Origin: Trichoplax sp. H2
Lineage: Eukaryota; Placozoa; Uniplacotomia; Trichoplacea
Assembly: GCA_003344405.1 (NCBI GenBank)
Contig: NOWV01000072.1
Coordinates: forward strand, 124,001-188,000
Direction of reading: 5' to 3'
DNA length: 64,000 bases
The position numbers and the translations under genes were made by a program. Positions 50,001 to 62,700 of this stretch are shown one piece after another (within the stretch, counting starts at the first letter, position 1; each line of letters begins with the position of its first letter). Under the pieces are notes generated by a model, which worked only from the letters and a program-made list of their open reading frames with translations, had not been told where the DNA came from and made no database searches.

Positions 50001-53000
50001 TCTTGGTAAGTTGTTTATTAAATTGATAAGTACTCGCAAATAATCAATTCATTATATTACAACTACATATAAGCAACACTTCGAAAAATTAAGCATAAAA
50101 ACTTCTTTCCTTCCTATGCAAGTTAAACTATAGATGCAGAATAGCACTGACTACTAAAGATGGGAGTACACCTTTACATTTGGCAGCCTATCGCAACGAT
50201 ATGCGTGTTTTAAGGCTATTGCTGTCTACTGGTAAAGTTCAATCAGACTCTATTCTTAATGACATCCAGTTATTAGCTATTTATTAATGCTAATTTCACC
50301 TAAACGTGATCTATAGCTTCGCAGCAAAATATTAAGAATTTTGTGGACATTCGAGACGATGACGGCAAAACTGCTCTCTATATTGCTGTCGAAATGAGCC
50401 ATTACGAGGTTTGATTACGTCTATATCCAGTACGAAATATATTGATTTACTTACTCAAATATATCGTATCTTCTTTTCCGTTAAGGAATGTTTATCACAG
50501 CATCAATATCATCATTACGTCAATATTTATCAATAAATTTTTTTCAGATGGCGAAATTATGTCTCGATTATGGAGCAAGCACGGCACAAATTCAAAATAT
50601 TACAAATTCAACATTTAAGCAAGTAAATATACTTTCAAGTCGATCATTAGTCGGAAATTTTCGATATTTTTGTTACAACATTGCGTAACAATCCTTAACT
50701 AAACTGAAATGGATTGAATATTTAGACTATCCTTTATCTTGTAATATAAAAATAGGGGAAAACGAAATCCATGCTACATATCGCGGCTATTAGCGGAAAT
50801 ATTGACATAGCCAAACTACTACTGAGTCATAAAGCACAAACTAATACTCTGGATGAAGATAACTACTCAGTGATGCACTATGCAACTTTAGGGAAAAGCA
50901 AAGATATGATTCAATTTTTGCATCAAGAGGTAAATGAGCATCTCTTAGGCTATTTTTAGGACTGTGCCGCAGGTGTTTACTAAATTTCGAAACCGGATCT
51001 ATGCTTATCACTTGATTATATTTATATTTCGTAGGGTCTACCCTTAAATTGCGAAGGTCATGATGGCATGACTCCATTACTGCTATCAGTTCAGAAAGGA
51101 TATGTCGAGGTCACTAACAAACTGCTAGACCTGGGAGTTGATATCACCGCAACCGATCATAATAACAAAAATTGCCTACATTACGCTACATATCATCAAA
51201 ATAATGCAATTTTATGTACACTATTGAAGGTGATTCTCCATAAATTAATAGAATTAATGACCAGCGTACGAATTTTTCTAAGACTTTAAGGCATTCATCA
51301 GAATTTTATTTCTTTTTACCATAGAATGGCGCAATATCTCTTATTAACAATCAAGACTATGAAGGACATACTCCTTTGTTAACATCTATTCATAGAAGAG
51401 ATATTAAGGTTAGCTACGTACCTAATCTGCAACAAGCAATTCAAATAGAAATGGAATCATACTTTGTCGGCTAAAATTTCATTGCCATCGATGTAGATCG
51501 TAAGAATTTTATTAGATCATGGGGCTGATACAGCCATTGCCAAGAACAACGGCGATACAATTTTGCACCTGGCAGCTATCCACAACTGTCATCATATCAT
51601 TCAATCTGCAATAGACAGCCTTAAAACTACAGTGGATATTAAAAATAATGATGGAAAAACACCGTTGCATATTGCTGCACAATTAGGCCATCGAAAAATT
51701 GTGCAAATCCTTCTAGAATCAGGAGCATATGTCAATAACTGGTATATATTTCATAGCACTCTATTCATTTTTGCGGTAGTAAGCCTAATTTACTGAAAAA
51801 TTATTGATTTTCTGCGGGCAGTAACTAATTTAAAACTCTATGAAAGTAGCCATGATGTTCAATAGACAATATCTATCCATTTAAACTTAGTGATACTACG
51901 GGAAATACTCCAGTCCATGACGCAGCGGAAAATGATCAGAAAGAGGTTATTGAGTTATTGATTCAACATAGAGCAGCCGTAAATTATACAAACCGGAAAA
52001 AGGTACAAATATTTGTTTTAGAACTGTAGCTCATTCGTAGTTTAAATGAACTAATTTATAAATATACAATTTTCGACTCCAGCAAATGCATTAATTTCTT
52101 TTGTTCAAGTCTATAATATGCTACAGATATTCAATCTAGTCTAGGAGTGCGTAATCGAAATTTTAGAAAATAATAGCGCTAGGCTACATAGTATCTTATA
52201 AAAAAATCTTCGATCACGTTATGCGTATTAGAATAGTAAAATTTGAATGCCTTATTAAGAATTTAAGGTTTCATTAGCTTTATTAATCACAAGCTCTATC
52301 TAGTGGCTCTTACATAGATATTTAGCTCAATCTAATTGTAGCAAAAAAGTTGTTTGTGATTACTATTAGATCATCGATAGAACGCTTCTCTTCGAATAGC
52401 TACTATATCCTAGCGCACGAATCTATATACTTAACATATAGCTAATCTTCTATTAATATCCAACAGAGTAAGTTATTAGGCAGTGGGGCATCTATATAAC
52501 AACAATTTTTAAAATAATGTAATATAATTAAACACCTTATTCGATTATTAATTATCAGTAGTCAATAATAAATAATACTGATAATCAACATTTTCTAATT
52601 AAGCAATACCGTAATAGTAAATATTAGTAGCTCAACAACATCAAATATTGAGTACATTAGTACAGTCATAGTTGTAATTTTGTATAAAATAAATAGTCTG
52701 ACGAACAATTACCCATGCTTTATGCCAGTTTCTTTAATAGTAGCAGATTAATTTTTGCCTTTCATTGTCATCAACAAGTTACTATTGCAGTAAGCTGTGC
52801 ACTTACGGTGCACAGCAATTCTCCTGATTTAGCAGACCAATATCAGCAGAAGATGATTCATTTTTGACTTCAATTTTAATCAATCTATCTGTCATTTTAG
52901 GAAACTCCTTTACACTTAGCATGCAAGAAAAATGCTCTTAATGCCGTTAAAACTCTAATATCCAATAATGCGGACATTTCTATAACGGATTTTACTGGAA

Positions 53001-56000
53001 ATACATGCTTCAACATTGCTATCGAGAACTGCAATACAGAAGTCGGACTTGAAATGATACGCAATCAGAAGTATGTAATAAATTATTTGCTTTACCGCCC
53101 TAATATCACCGTTCTTAATACCGAGCAATGTTGTTACCCTATTATTAAATTATGATACCGTAAGAAATAAATTCATACTAACTCAAAATTATCATTTTCT
53201 AATCTCACATTCTGTAACTCTTATTAAATTACTAAAGCTGGAGAGCAGTCATGGAGCATCGAGGTAGCGACGGGTATTTGCCGATGAAAAAGTTAATTGA
53301 AAAAACTCCTAAAGTAGCCGAAGTAAGAGAATAAAATATCATTAGATTTTGTAGCACTAATTTACTATTGCAATATTACCTAATATTACTACTATTGCCT
53401 GTACTTATTAAACACCTTTGCAAAGTAAATATGAAGACGTTTAAATAAGCGAAGAATCCAGCATTACTATGCACATGTAATCATTATCATGTTTGCCAAT
53501 TAAGCGCCGAAAACTTTCATAACTATAGTCACAATTTAAGTTACAAGCAATCAAAGCAAACACTTCTCATAAAATTAAACAGCACTATTGTGCACATTTT
53601 ATATATTATCATTATCCTGTTTGTCAATCAAGCGCCGAAAAATTTCTATAATTTTAGTCACAATTTAAGTTAGTACTAATTGAAGTAGAAACTTCTACTA
53701 AAATTAAATAGCACTATTATGTATACCCAATCATTATCATGTATTTATTTTCAGGCCGTGATGGATAGATGTGTTGTATTATCTAATCATTCTGAAAATC
53801 ACCCTGACGCTTTCGTAAGAATTAGCTTTAAATAGATAAGTTTTAATTTGCATATCTTTAAAGTATGTAACCTATATTTTTACATCATTATTGAACTTCA
53901 TACCTAGTTATAATAATAACCTCAAAATTACAGCTACTCTGAGAAAATTTTAATTATAGCACTTAAGTAATTTCACTTCAATTGATAGATCACATTCAAT
54001 TATCAATACATCGAATCACCACCTCAAAATTCTGAACTGAAGGAAATTAAAGATAAATATTTAGCAATTTCGGTAAAGAGATCTATGTCATTAGCCTTTC
54101 TCTCTGCTATTAATCGGGATTTAGTTTGCAGAAGCTTGTACATATTATTTCCAAATTTACAACACAATATTTCTATCAGGTTTTAAGTCATAACAGTTTT
54201 TCTATATTAAACAAATCTTTTCAATTTTAAGTTATCTTTTTCTATCTATCTAAGTGTGCATGAAAATAAAGTAACGTATCTTCTTAAATACTATACGGAG
54301 CCTATATTATCTTTTTAAAGCTATAATCGCTTTCTGCATTGGATAAATATTTCAATCTTAAATTATCTTTCTCTATCTATTTAATTATCAATGCAAAATG
54401 AAGCTAATTCTCATCTTAAACTATCTTATTTCTGTATGATTAATGTTAACAGTTTGAATGTAGCTACCATATTAGGGCCTTAGTAAGGCAGATTATATAA
54501 CTTTTTATTCTAGCAGTTCTAGCTTAGTTTCCGATATATCTCATCTATAGTGTATCCATACCATACTAGACATCTATGTTTGTAACTTGACCTAATAATA
54601 TGCAAACTATTTGGCTAAGAAAATAACTTATATTATTAGAGTATGGTTGAACATAGTCGTACTTCTCTACTATCTCACCCATTGACGATGGCATACAGGA
54701 TGGACAAATGGTACTATAAAATGATTACTTATCAGCATTATTATAGTTATTTTAAGAAACTGTTTAAAACAAATACTCCAATTTTAGGAAAAACGGTATA
54801 GGCCTGGCTTTCTACTCCGAAATATTAATTTATTTTATATTAATATGCGGCTATGTCACAATCATGGGAATTGATCTGTTTTGTAATTCTTCAGAAAATA
54901 TTACAAATAATGCATCGATGGTAATTTATATAAAATTTTAAGTTGGCTCTATGGTTTTTCGGCATAAAAATATTAGTATATAGCGTACTAGTTAATTTAT
55001 TATGTGAAAAAAACGTATTCGTAAGGTTCTTTGAGAATTAATTCATATACCTTTAACTTAAATAGGATTGTGAGGTAGTTCCAACGGGCATTATTAATGC
55101 GGCACCTGTAATAATACTGATTATAGGAGCATTGGTATTTATATTCCACTGTATTCACTTCTATATAAGAGTAAGTATTGAAAAACGATGGTAGTCATAT
55201 AATTACAACATCCTTCAACACACAGCTAGTCTAATAATTCCAGTTTTATTAAAATTTGGTAGTTTTACTCTCTACTTGAAACGTAAATGTTAATATGATG
55301 ATTCCAGATTTATTAAAATTTGGTTATTTTATTCTTTACTAGACTCAAAAATTAGCAAATATTAGTACACTATAATTTCAGTTGCTACTGACCATAAATT
55401 TTAATAAATCGAATATTTTAAGTACAGATATAAATGTTCACATTTTAAATTTAAATCTTATTATTTTAGTACTCTAATATAGCATAAAAATTCATATCTT
55501 TAGCAATCATGTTTCTATCTCGGTTATACTTCATAGTAAATTAGATGTAGCTTTTGTATCACTTTATGTCTTCTAAGATGATATTCCTGCTACAATTATA
55601 CGTATTATATAGCCAACAGAAGCTATTAAGAATGCATTTGTCAACCTCGAAGAAGCGATCATAGGACTTTGCTCGATTATATTTGGCATATTATCCTTAG
55701 TATTCGGCAGTAACGTGGTTAACTCTCAAGTGGGCGCTCTATTAGTATTTTTATCGTTGATGATTATCTTAGTCCAGTTACAGAGGTAAATATTGTAACT
55801 AATTAATAGTTTATTCAGACATCTTTTGATATCCATAATCTTCACAAGAATTCCTAATTTTAATGTACCGGCTTTCATGAATAGAACGAAATTTTTTGGA
55901 CCGTACATCCTCATGTTTATCACAGTTTTCAAGACAGTAATCAAAGTTATGGTATTGGTTTTTCTCGCCCTTATTATATTTGGAATATCATTCCAATTTG

Positions 56001-57975
56001 CTTTTAATGCAGCCAAGGTAGGTTGAGCTGTTTAGTACTTCCATGATTGCTATTTTGCAAGAAATATACGAAAAAGCGATATCTAATGGCGATATTTTAA
56101 TAGATTGCTCCATTTAATGAATTCATTACATCCTGCCTCAAGATTTTGGTTATGTTTCTTGGTGAAATTGATTTCTCTGCAAATTTTGGATCTAGAATTC
56201 AGGGATTACCCCCCGCTCAAGTGGTAGCGATAGCCCTGTTACTAATCGCTTTCGTTCTTATCGTCAACGTTACCCTAGCGAATTTACTAGTAAGTCGGTT
56301 CGATAAAATAACCGAATTTATAGAGCAGTATTTCATATCTATGAAAACATCTATATTACCATATAGCCTACCACACAACAAAGTATTCTAAAATTATCTG
56401 ATTCAAGAACAGCAGTGACTAGAATAGACATATATGGAAATACATGATATTACTCAAGTATAATGATACAGGTGCAGAAAGAGTAAATACATATTCGTAA
56501 GATGGACACAGATCAATTGTAGGAGTGGAAATATCTCCTGCAGATTCCAAGAACATTTTTCAGCTTAACCAAAAAATTTCTCTTCATAATTAAGAACTGT
56601 GATACCTCTAATTTACTATAGAAATGGATCTTAGTGAATGACTAGGATAGCAGATAAGATACGATTTTGAGCTACCTTCCAGCTACATTCTTCATAGATT
56701 CCAATATTTTTTCAGCTTAACCCAAATATGTCTCTTTAAAATTAAGAGCTACTAATAATTTAGAAACAAGATCAATCCCGCAGAATACCATACGTAGTAA
56801 GAATCAGTATGATATAGGTTTCGAATTCCCTTGAAGCTTATTCCGCCAGCAAAACTACTCCAAAATTTAACTGAAAATATCCATTACATCATCATAATGT
56901 TTTATAAAATGAATTGGAAAACAAAGACTAAATCAATCCTATTCTTCTTCTACTTTCTCAGACTGCTCTTGCTGTCGGCGATATACATGCGTTACAGCAA
57001 ACTGCTCAAATAACAGATATCATCCATGCGCTTGTATTAATAAGCGAAGTTAATTGCGAATTGCCACTAATTATAAGGAAAAAATTATACACACCTATAA
57101 GTGTTTACCGAATGCGAGGACCACGTGGCAAATTTAGACATGTATGTATGCGTATATTGTATATAGCATTTATACTCGTATACATATATGTATATCGGTA
57201 TTATTTTTTAATATGGATACCAGGGAAATTTAATATGATATTCATGAGCATTAACCTTTACTAATTTCATTCCTAGAATTTGATATAGTAGTCTTCATAC
57301 TGGTCAATAAAGCATTAGTAGACCGCAACAAACTTTTCATATAGTTCTTAATGCATTTTAGATACTATACAGTAAACATACAATCATAATTATAAATTTA
57401 CAATCAGCATATACCATCATTGCAAAGTATAAGATTACGGAAAGTGTAAGGAGTCAATTTCTTAGTTAAACATAGTGCATTACATAAACTGCAATATCCT
57501 CAGACTGATAATGATTGTAACGCAATTTTGAAGGTTGTTAATCGGTACTTTAGTTATTTTCCACATTTATTCCAGTATATTTGGGAGAGTACTTCGCAGA
57601 GAGCAGCTCTTATAAAATGTGTCCAGGACAGACTTTCGCCAGTGCAAAATGAAAGTAACTTATCCTATGAACTTCAAATAAGCGCGAAAGATAAAGATTT
57701 ACATAATTCGTACGTAAAACTAAGAGTAGATCCGGATTTATCGGAAAAAGTAACAGTAAAACATAGCTGATACTACTAGGCAAAGTTCCATCCATAAATA
57801 GCTTTCTAATGTTTTATAAAATATGCTGATAGCATTCCAGAATACCATGACCTTAGAAATGAATTTTCTTGTTTCAAATAGGAACGCAAAGCTGCACAAG
57901 TCAATCGCGGAACTAAAGCGGATGATAGAAAAAGTAAATGCTAAAGTTGATGCAATAACAGAATCTCAGACATAA
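47066..57975 (+). CDS. TRPA1-like ankyrin-repeat cation channel, gene C, intact
   Basis: Second gene of the tandem array and the cleanest model. Exons: 47066-47308, 49240-49420, 49516-49694, 49886-50005, 50123-50231, 50317-50408, 50548-50622, 50756-50929, 51035-51229, 51325-51408, 51497-51741, 51891-52002, 52901-53070, 53238-53322, 53755-53814, 53989-54072, 54640-54710, 54788-54920, 55066-55170, 55613-55785, 55885-56017, 56104-56289, 56962-57141, 57576-57709, 57882-57975. They total 3417 nt, 1138 residues, with phase kept at every junction. The start MIKP and the tail FVDPDMLPLYQ match gene B. Ankyrin repeats run through exons 2 to 13. RGSDGYLPMKKLIEK and MDRC precede S1; the S1-S2 loop has sequons NIT and NAS. 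S4-S5 (exons 20-21) has NRTKFFGPYILMF at the junction. The pore has VMFLGEIDF, with Glu in place of the gene A Asp; then LAVGDI and a terminal coiled coil. Likely a non-selective cation channel. Its ligand cannot be told from sequence. Confidence 0.92.
48100..48500. repeat. Tandem duplication of ~205 bp in gene C intron 1
   Basis: 48101-48290 and 48306-48500 align as direct copies. Shared landmarks are ttatctaatttacttaatagataa or ctatctagtccatttaatagataa, gaatccaNttNagttt, ccctNtcacNaggaNtg and catcagatcNtttct. The 61-codon frame over the second copy is not shared. Confidence 0.65.
53440..53755. repeat. Tandem duplication in gene C intron 14
   Basis: Two copies of a unit of about 135 bp (about 53465-53600 and 53600-53745), each containing cattatcNtgtttgNcaatNa, agcgccgaaaa, tagtcacaatttaagtta, acttctNNtaaaattaaa and agcactatt. 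The second copy ends just before the exon 15 acceptor. Confidence 0.75.
55235..55340. repeat. Short duplication in gene C intron 19
   Basis: The string ccagNtttattaaaatttggt occurs twice about 64 bp apart (55240 and 55304), each followed by an attttaNtcttta-like segment and then an acttgaaacg- or actagactc-like segment. A small local tandem duplication with no apparent function. Confidence 0.6.
56104..56289 (+). other. Gene C pore-loop and S6 exon
   Basis: Encodes VMFLGEIDFSANF, then S6 and TLANLL. Both the filter Glu and the following Asp are acidic (EID against EIN in gene B and DIN in gene A), so the outer pore of C is predicted to carry one more negative charge than A or B. Confidence 0.85.
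56540..56790. repeat. Short duplication in gene C intron 22
   Basis: tttttcagcttaacc recurs at 56556 and 56708, each followed by aaNatNtctcttNataattaagaNct and by similar text up to aactNNaNagaNcaatc-like endings. A diverged local tandem duplication. Confidence 0.5.
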
Positions 57976-58090
57976 AAAAGGACTTCAAGGCTCTAAAACA
58001 AAAGCGGAAATATTATCTGCCGATCAGATTACCTATAGTGAAAGTTTTACGATCGTAGTATCTTAACGGCCAGAATATATGATATTCTTT

Positions 58091-58121
58091 AATAAATTTA
58101 CATTCAATAAGCTAGAATAAA
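58091..58121 (+). promoter_or_regulatory. Candidate polyadenylation signals of gene C
   Basis: Two AATAAA hexamers (58091-58096 and 58116-58121) lie 116 and 141 bp after the gene C stop codon. Position and sequence suit mRNA 3' end formation, but AATAAA is frequent by chance in DNA this AT-rich. Confidence 0.45.
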
Positions 58122-58734
58122 CCGAATAGAACTCTTTAATACACTTACTAAATGTACAATCTTCATAAATAATACCAATATTAAAATTTAGCTTTGTCAT
58201 TAGTATACCATCATCAAGGTACCTTATTCATTAATTTGCCATGGATAACCATATCACTCCAATAATAATGTAATTTTCCTCAATTTTAATATTAGTAACG
58301 GTCGGTTTCATCGACCAATATAGCAATAATTACAGCCAAAACGAATGTTTAATCATAGCATTTAATTTTTTAAACTGTACTTTACTGAATGTGGTAAAAA
58401 TAGTGATTAACGTTTTAAATATTCATTGAATTTTAAACTACCTAGAATCGCATTGTATTTATACTTAACTGCCAAAATCATTTACCGCTTCTTTAGCAGA
58501 TTAAATTAAATTCTCTTAAAGCGTATAGCTTGAAAATAAATATCTAACCTTAGGTATAACAAACTATATTATTCATTCATAATGTAGGATTAGAACAATT
58601 TGCATTCTCTCTAAATACGAGCACATTATGACGATTCAGGGTTGCATTAAAGGTTACTTAAAGATTATAAACTACAAACTGGTATCTGAAATAGTATTCT
58701 TTTATAATTTTTACGAATCCGAGAACTTTTCAAT

Positions 58735-59085
58735 TTGCTTCTATATTAAACCGCTGGAGAATTCCGATTTTATTCAGCTATTTGCCGAGCTTAAACACCC
58801 TTCGGCAGCAGCTAGCATGATTGATCCATCATAAGATTATGAAATTTAATCCATATTGGATAGCTAAACTAATACAGAAATATTGATAATTATAGACATA
58901 TACCGAATAATTCCAAATGAACAGACTACAGTATGTCTATTCAGTGAATTATTTATAGCATGGTTTAACGTAATAAATAATAACTACCCTGATTTTTACT
59001 GTAAGCCATTAATATTTATCACTTAAGTAAGCGTTTATTCAGCTATTTATTCACGATAGTTCGTATCGTGACACCAATACAACTA
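58735..59085 (+). repeat. Hairpin-ended dispersed element, copy between genes C and D
   Basis: Matches 60945-61332 and, inverted, 29225-29745. Landmarks are tttattcagctatttgccga, a middle segment with cagactacagtatgtctatt, and a right end cacgatagttcgtatcgtg that forms a 7-bp stem with a 5-base loop. The left end appears truncated relative to the other copies. Confidence 0.7.
59067..59085. repeat. Perfect inverted repeat at an element terminus
   Basis: cacgata, gttcg, tatcgtg is a 7-bp perfect inverted repeat with a 5-base loop. The homologous ends at 61298 and, inverted, near 29228 keep the same layout with compensating changes (cacgg / ccgtg), which suggests that the hairpin matters to the element rather than arising by chance. 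Confidence 0.6.
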
Positions 59086-59789
59086 ATTAACTCATCAAGA
59101 TTATCATGACAAGTCAAGGCCCAAGGCCTCTAAATCCTAACTATAATGCGAATTGTTACATAATACCCCGGAAATTAGTCTCATCTGTTACATTATCTAT
59201 TATCGCTACTGTAACTGCTGTGCCATTATGACGTCAAAAAGAAGAAGAGGAAAAATTATTAAAAATATCCAATGCTATCAATCACAGTCGTTATAACGGT
59301 TAATTAAGATTGATTTATGTAATCATAATCACGGTATCTATCTAGTCAAGTGCAATGTTGTAATTTCTACCATCTGATTGTGCGCATTAATAATTATATA
59401 TGTATTACCCATTGTATATCAGTCGTTAAGATAAAAGGGAATGCAAATTAATATTAGGCTTTAATTAATTCAATCAAGACATCTTCTTATATTTAATGAA
59501 TCTTTAAATTGACCTTTTCTTTATAATCGAATTTTCGAAGGAGTTTGGACTCTTCGTTAACTGATGAAATAATTTCATTGTTGAATGTAACAAAATATCA
59601 CCAGAATTGGCTTTCGTCTACATTTTGTTCCCTTCTTACCACTTAATAACTTTCAATCATAGTTTCGACACCGTACTAATCTAGTCACTTAAGAAATAAT
59701 TTTGAAAGTCGTTAGCAATCAAAGTTTGATCAGTATAGGGCGTAAAATATCAGTCTAAGAGGTAGCCAAAAAAAAGTTCAAATTAAGAA

Positions 59790-62700
59790 ATGATTCAGCC
59801 ATATCTAGCAGAAGATGTCAAAGAGGCAGAAGTGGCAGATAAAAAACAAAAGAAAAAGAGTAAAGAAGAGAAAGATGTCGAATTACAAAGCCTAACAGAC
59901 CAGAAAGAAAGTCGGTTTCAGCGGACTCCAATTTTATCCTTTAAATTTCTTCAAAGTCTCAGGGCGCCTACAACATCGATTGCTAGAAGAGCTTTCACAA
60001 GGAATAAAATTAATTCTGAAATGCTACGAGTTTATAAGGTAAGTTTTCCCCGTAGAAAGTAAACAATAGACATTATCAGTGCATCATAAAACTATTGTAA
60101 GCCATCAGTTTCCTACAGGAGGGTAGAGTAATGATGCCATTGATGGCTATTTTAATGCATATTCGGCAATTATCAGCAATCTGTGAGATAGGTATACAAA
60201 TCAATTACCACTATAACAATCTATAAAATTTAGCAGTCTTAATTAAAATATTTTCTTTACTGATCCTTTACGCTATAATGGTAACCAATACGAAAGTATC
60301 CTATTTTGGGCTAAATTATCAGTATTAAATTCATTTCCTGTATCAATACATTACTAGATTTATGGCACTGGTTTAAGCGATATCATATCAGTAAATTCTG
60401 TGATTAATAATAAAGAACATGCAAAAATAAGCAGTATAATCGCATTTCATAATGATGTATAACCGAGATTAAAGTCGTATTGTCCTACTATGAATAAAGG
60501 TTTCTTCACTCTTAACTAGTTATGCAATGAATCCGATAATAATCTGCTATCATGATAGTTGTTCTTCAAGGTATGCCAACAATTCGGTCCTGTGACATAA
60601 ATAGCAGAATGAAGAAATTTGATTTAAATCTATAACTAAAAGACAGTTTAATCATATCTAGCAATAAATATGATTTTTGCTGCAATTAGTTTATGGCAAT
60701 GAACTTTATTCATTACTCACTTTGGAGTAGAATAGGAGCATATTCGCCTATTTTATTCTCGAGCGTTTTTCAAAGATCGTCAAACTAGCACATTTTTAAT
60801 ATTATTTAACCATTAATCACTTATAACTTCCATGCTTCCTTGTTTATTGTTATTACTATGATACTGGTAGTAGTTTAAAACACTGTTTGTCATAAACCAG
60901 CTTCGTGACAAAGATAACGTAAAACAAATCTCTAAATTACTATAGCCTCCGGGATTCAGTATCCCTTAACTACCTCACAAGAATTTAGACGTCTTTGATT
61001 CTACGTTAAAACAACTATACAATTGAGAACTGCTTTATTCAACTATCTGACGGGCTTATATACCCTTCTACAACAGCTAACATTCACGAGTCATCTTATA
61101 AAAATACTTAGGTGAGAACGTCTACTAACTAATTTTTCACAGTCGGACTACAATATGTTCATTCACAGAATCATTTCAGTACACAGGACAGCACAGCATT
61201 AAATTTACTGTAACACATTTATAATTAGAGTAATTCCTACTGTAAGTAACTAGTTGTAATATATTATCACTATATTACATTAACCAAATTTAGATAGCTA
61301 TTTCTTCACGGTAGTTCGTGCCGTGACACTGTTCCATCGATCTATTCAACTTTAAAAAGGTTGAGTTTACCGAAATTCTGTCCGATAACATAAGTAGCAG
61401 AATTAGGAGATTCAGCTTAAATCTATGAGAAAAAACACAGTTTAGGTAAATTAAAGACTAACAATAATTTTCCTATAATTATTTCATATCCATAGCTTTT
61501 AGTCATTGCATATTATGGAGTAGGATAGGAACGTATTTGAAAATATCATTCTCCAATATTTACCAAAAAAATTTAAACTAGCCCTTTCATGGTTTTTTTA
61601 AGTCTTGATTCAGTTATGATTTCAATGTTTGCTCGTTTATGGCTATTATTATGATCGTAATTTAAAAGTATTACCCCCTATACATATTCAGTAAGTAACT
61701 TTAAAAAAGCTGAGTGATATCTTTCAATTCTTAACGAATGAAAATATATTATTTAAAATTTGTGATAGGCTTGCGAAACTGGAGATCTAGCAACCTTACA
61801 AAATATTATTGACGACAATTATGAAAAATGTGAAACCTACACAACGGAAATGATCAATTCCGCCGATGAAAATCTTTTGACTCCTTTACACTATGCCAGT
61901 ATCAATAATCAAGTGGAAGTGATTACTTACTTGCTATCAAAAGGCGCAGGTATACGTTGATCATAGAATAAGCAGCATAAGTATTTGCGTCGACATAAGA
62001 TACAAATTCCAATTACCTAATTAAACTTTCTGGCCGTAAATTAAACTAAGTTCTACTTTATTCATCCAATACCATTCAAAAAGAAATCGATGCTGTTGGT
62101 GGTAAATTAAATAGAACACCGTTGATGATGGCGATCCATCTCAATCATTACCAGGCTGTGTGTACATTACTAGATCATGAACCCGATGTTTGTGTAAAAG
62201 ATAATCATTTCCAACAGATATTGCACATCGTAGCACAGCAGGGTAATGTTGAAACAGCAAAGGTTTGTTGCTATGCAACTTATAGTAATATGCCAACTTC
62301 AGTTTTAAAGTCCTACAACATTTCCAGTGATAAGTGTTTGAATTGATTGCGTTCTGTATCAGTCACGTTCTTTTCACAAATATCCTTAATTTTTTAAATA
62401 AGCGATGTGGAAAATGAAGTAACATTATTTTATCTCTGTAATCGAATTATAGCTCCTACTTCAATATTTAAAGGAATTGGCTATACAAGCATCATTCCTA
62501 GATGATGTAGATAATGAAAACATGACAGCTTTACATTATGCCTCAGACAAGTGTCATTATAATATCTGTACGCTACTAGTAAGTCGAGAGGAAAGATTGG
62601 ATATAAATGAGCCATAGAGTGATTTTTAATTATAATTTAATGAAATTGGCGATCATCAATCTTATCTAGATTGAGCATGGATGCCAGCTATCTTTGGCTG

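Larger units (their letters stand above)
57976..59789. other. Intergenic DNA between genes C and D
   Basis: Holds the gene C 3' flank and the gene D promoter, plus the dispersed element at 58735-59085. The 68-codon frame at 58628-58834 runs into that element and is not a gene. No other feature recognised. Confidence 0.5.
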
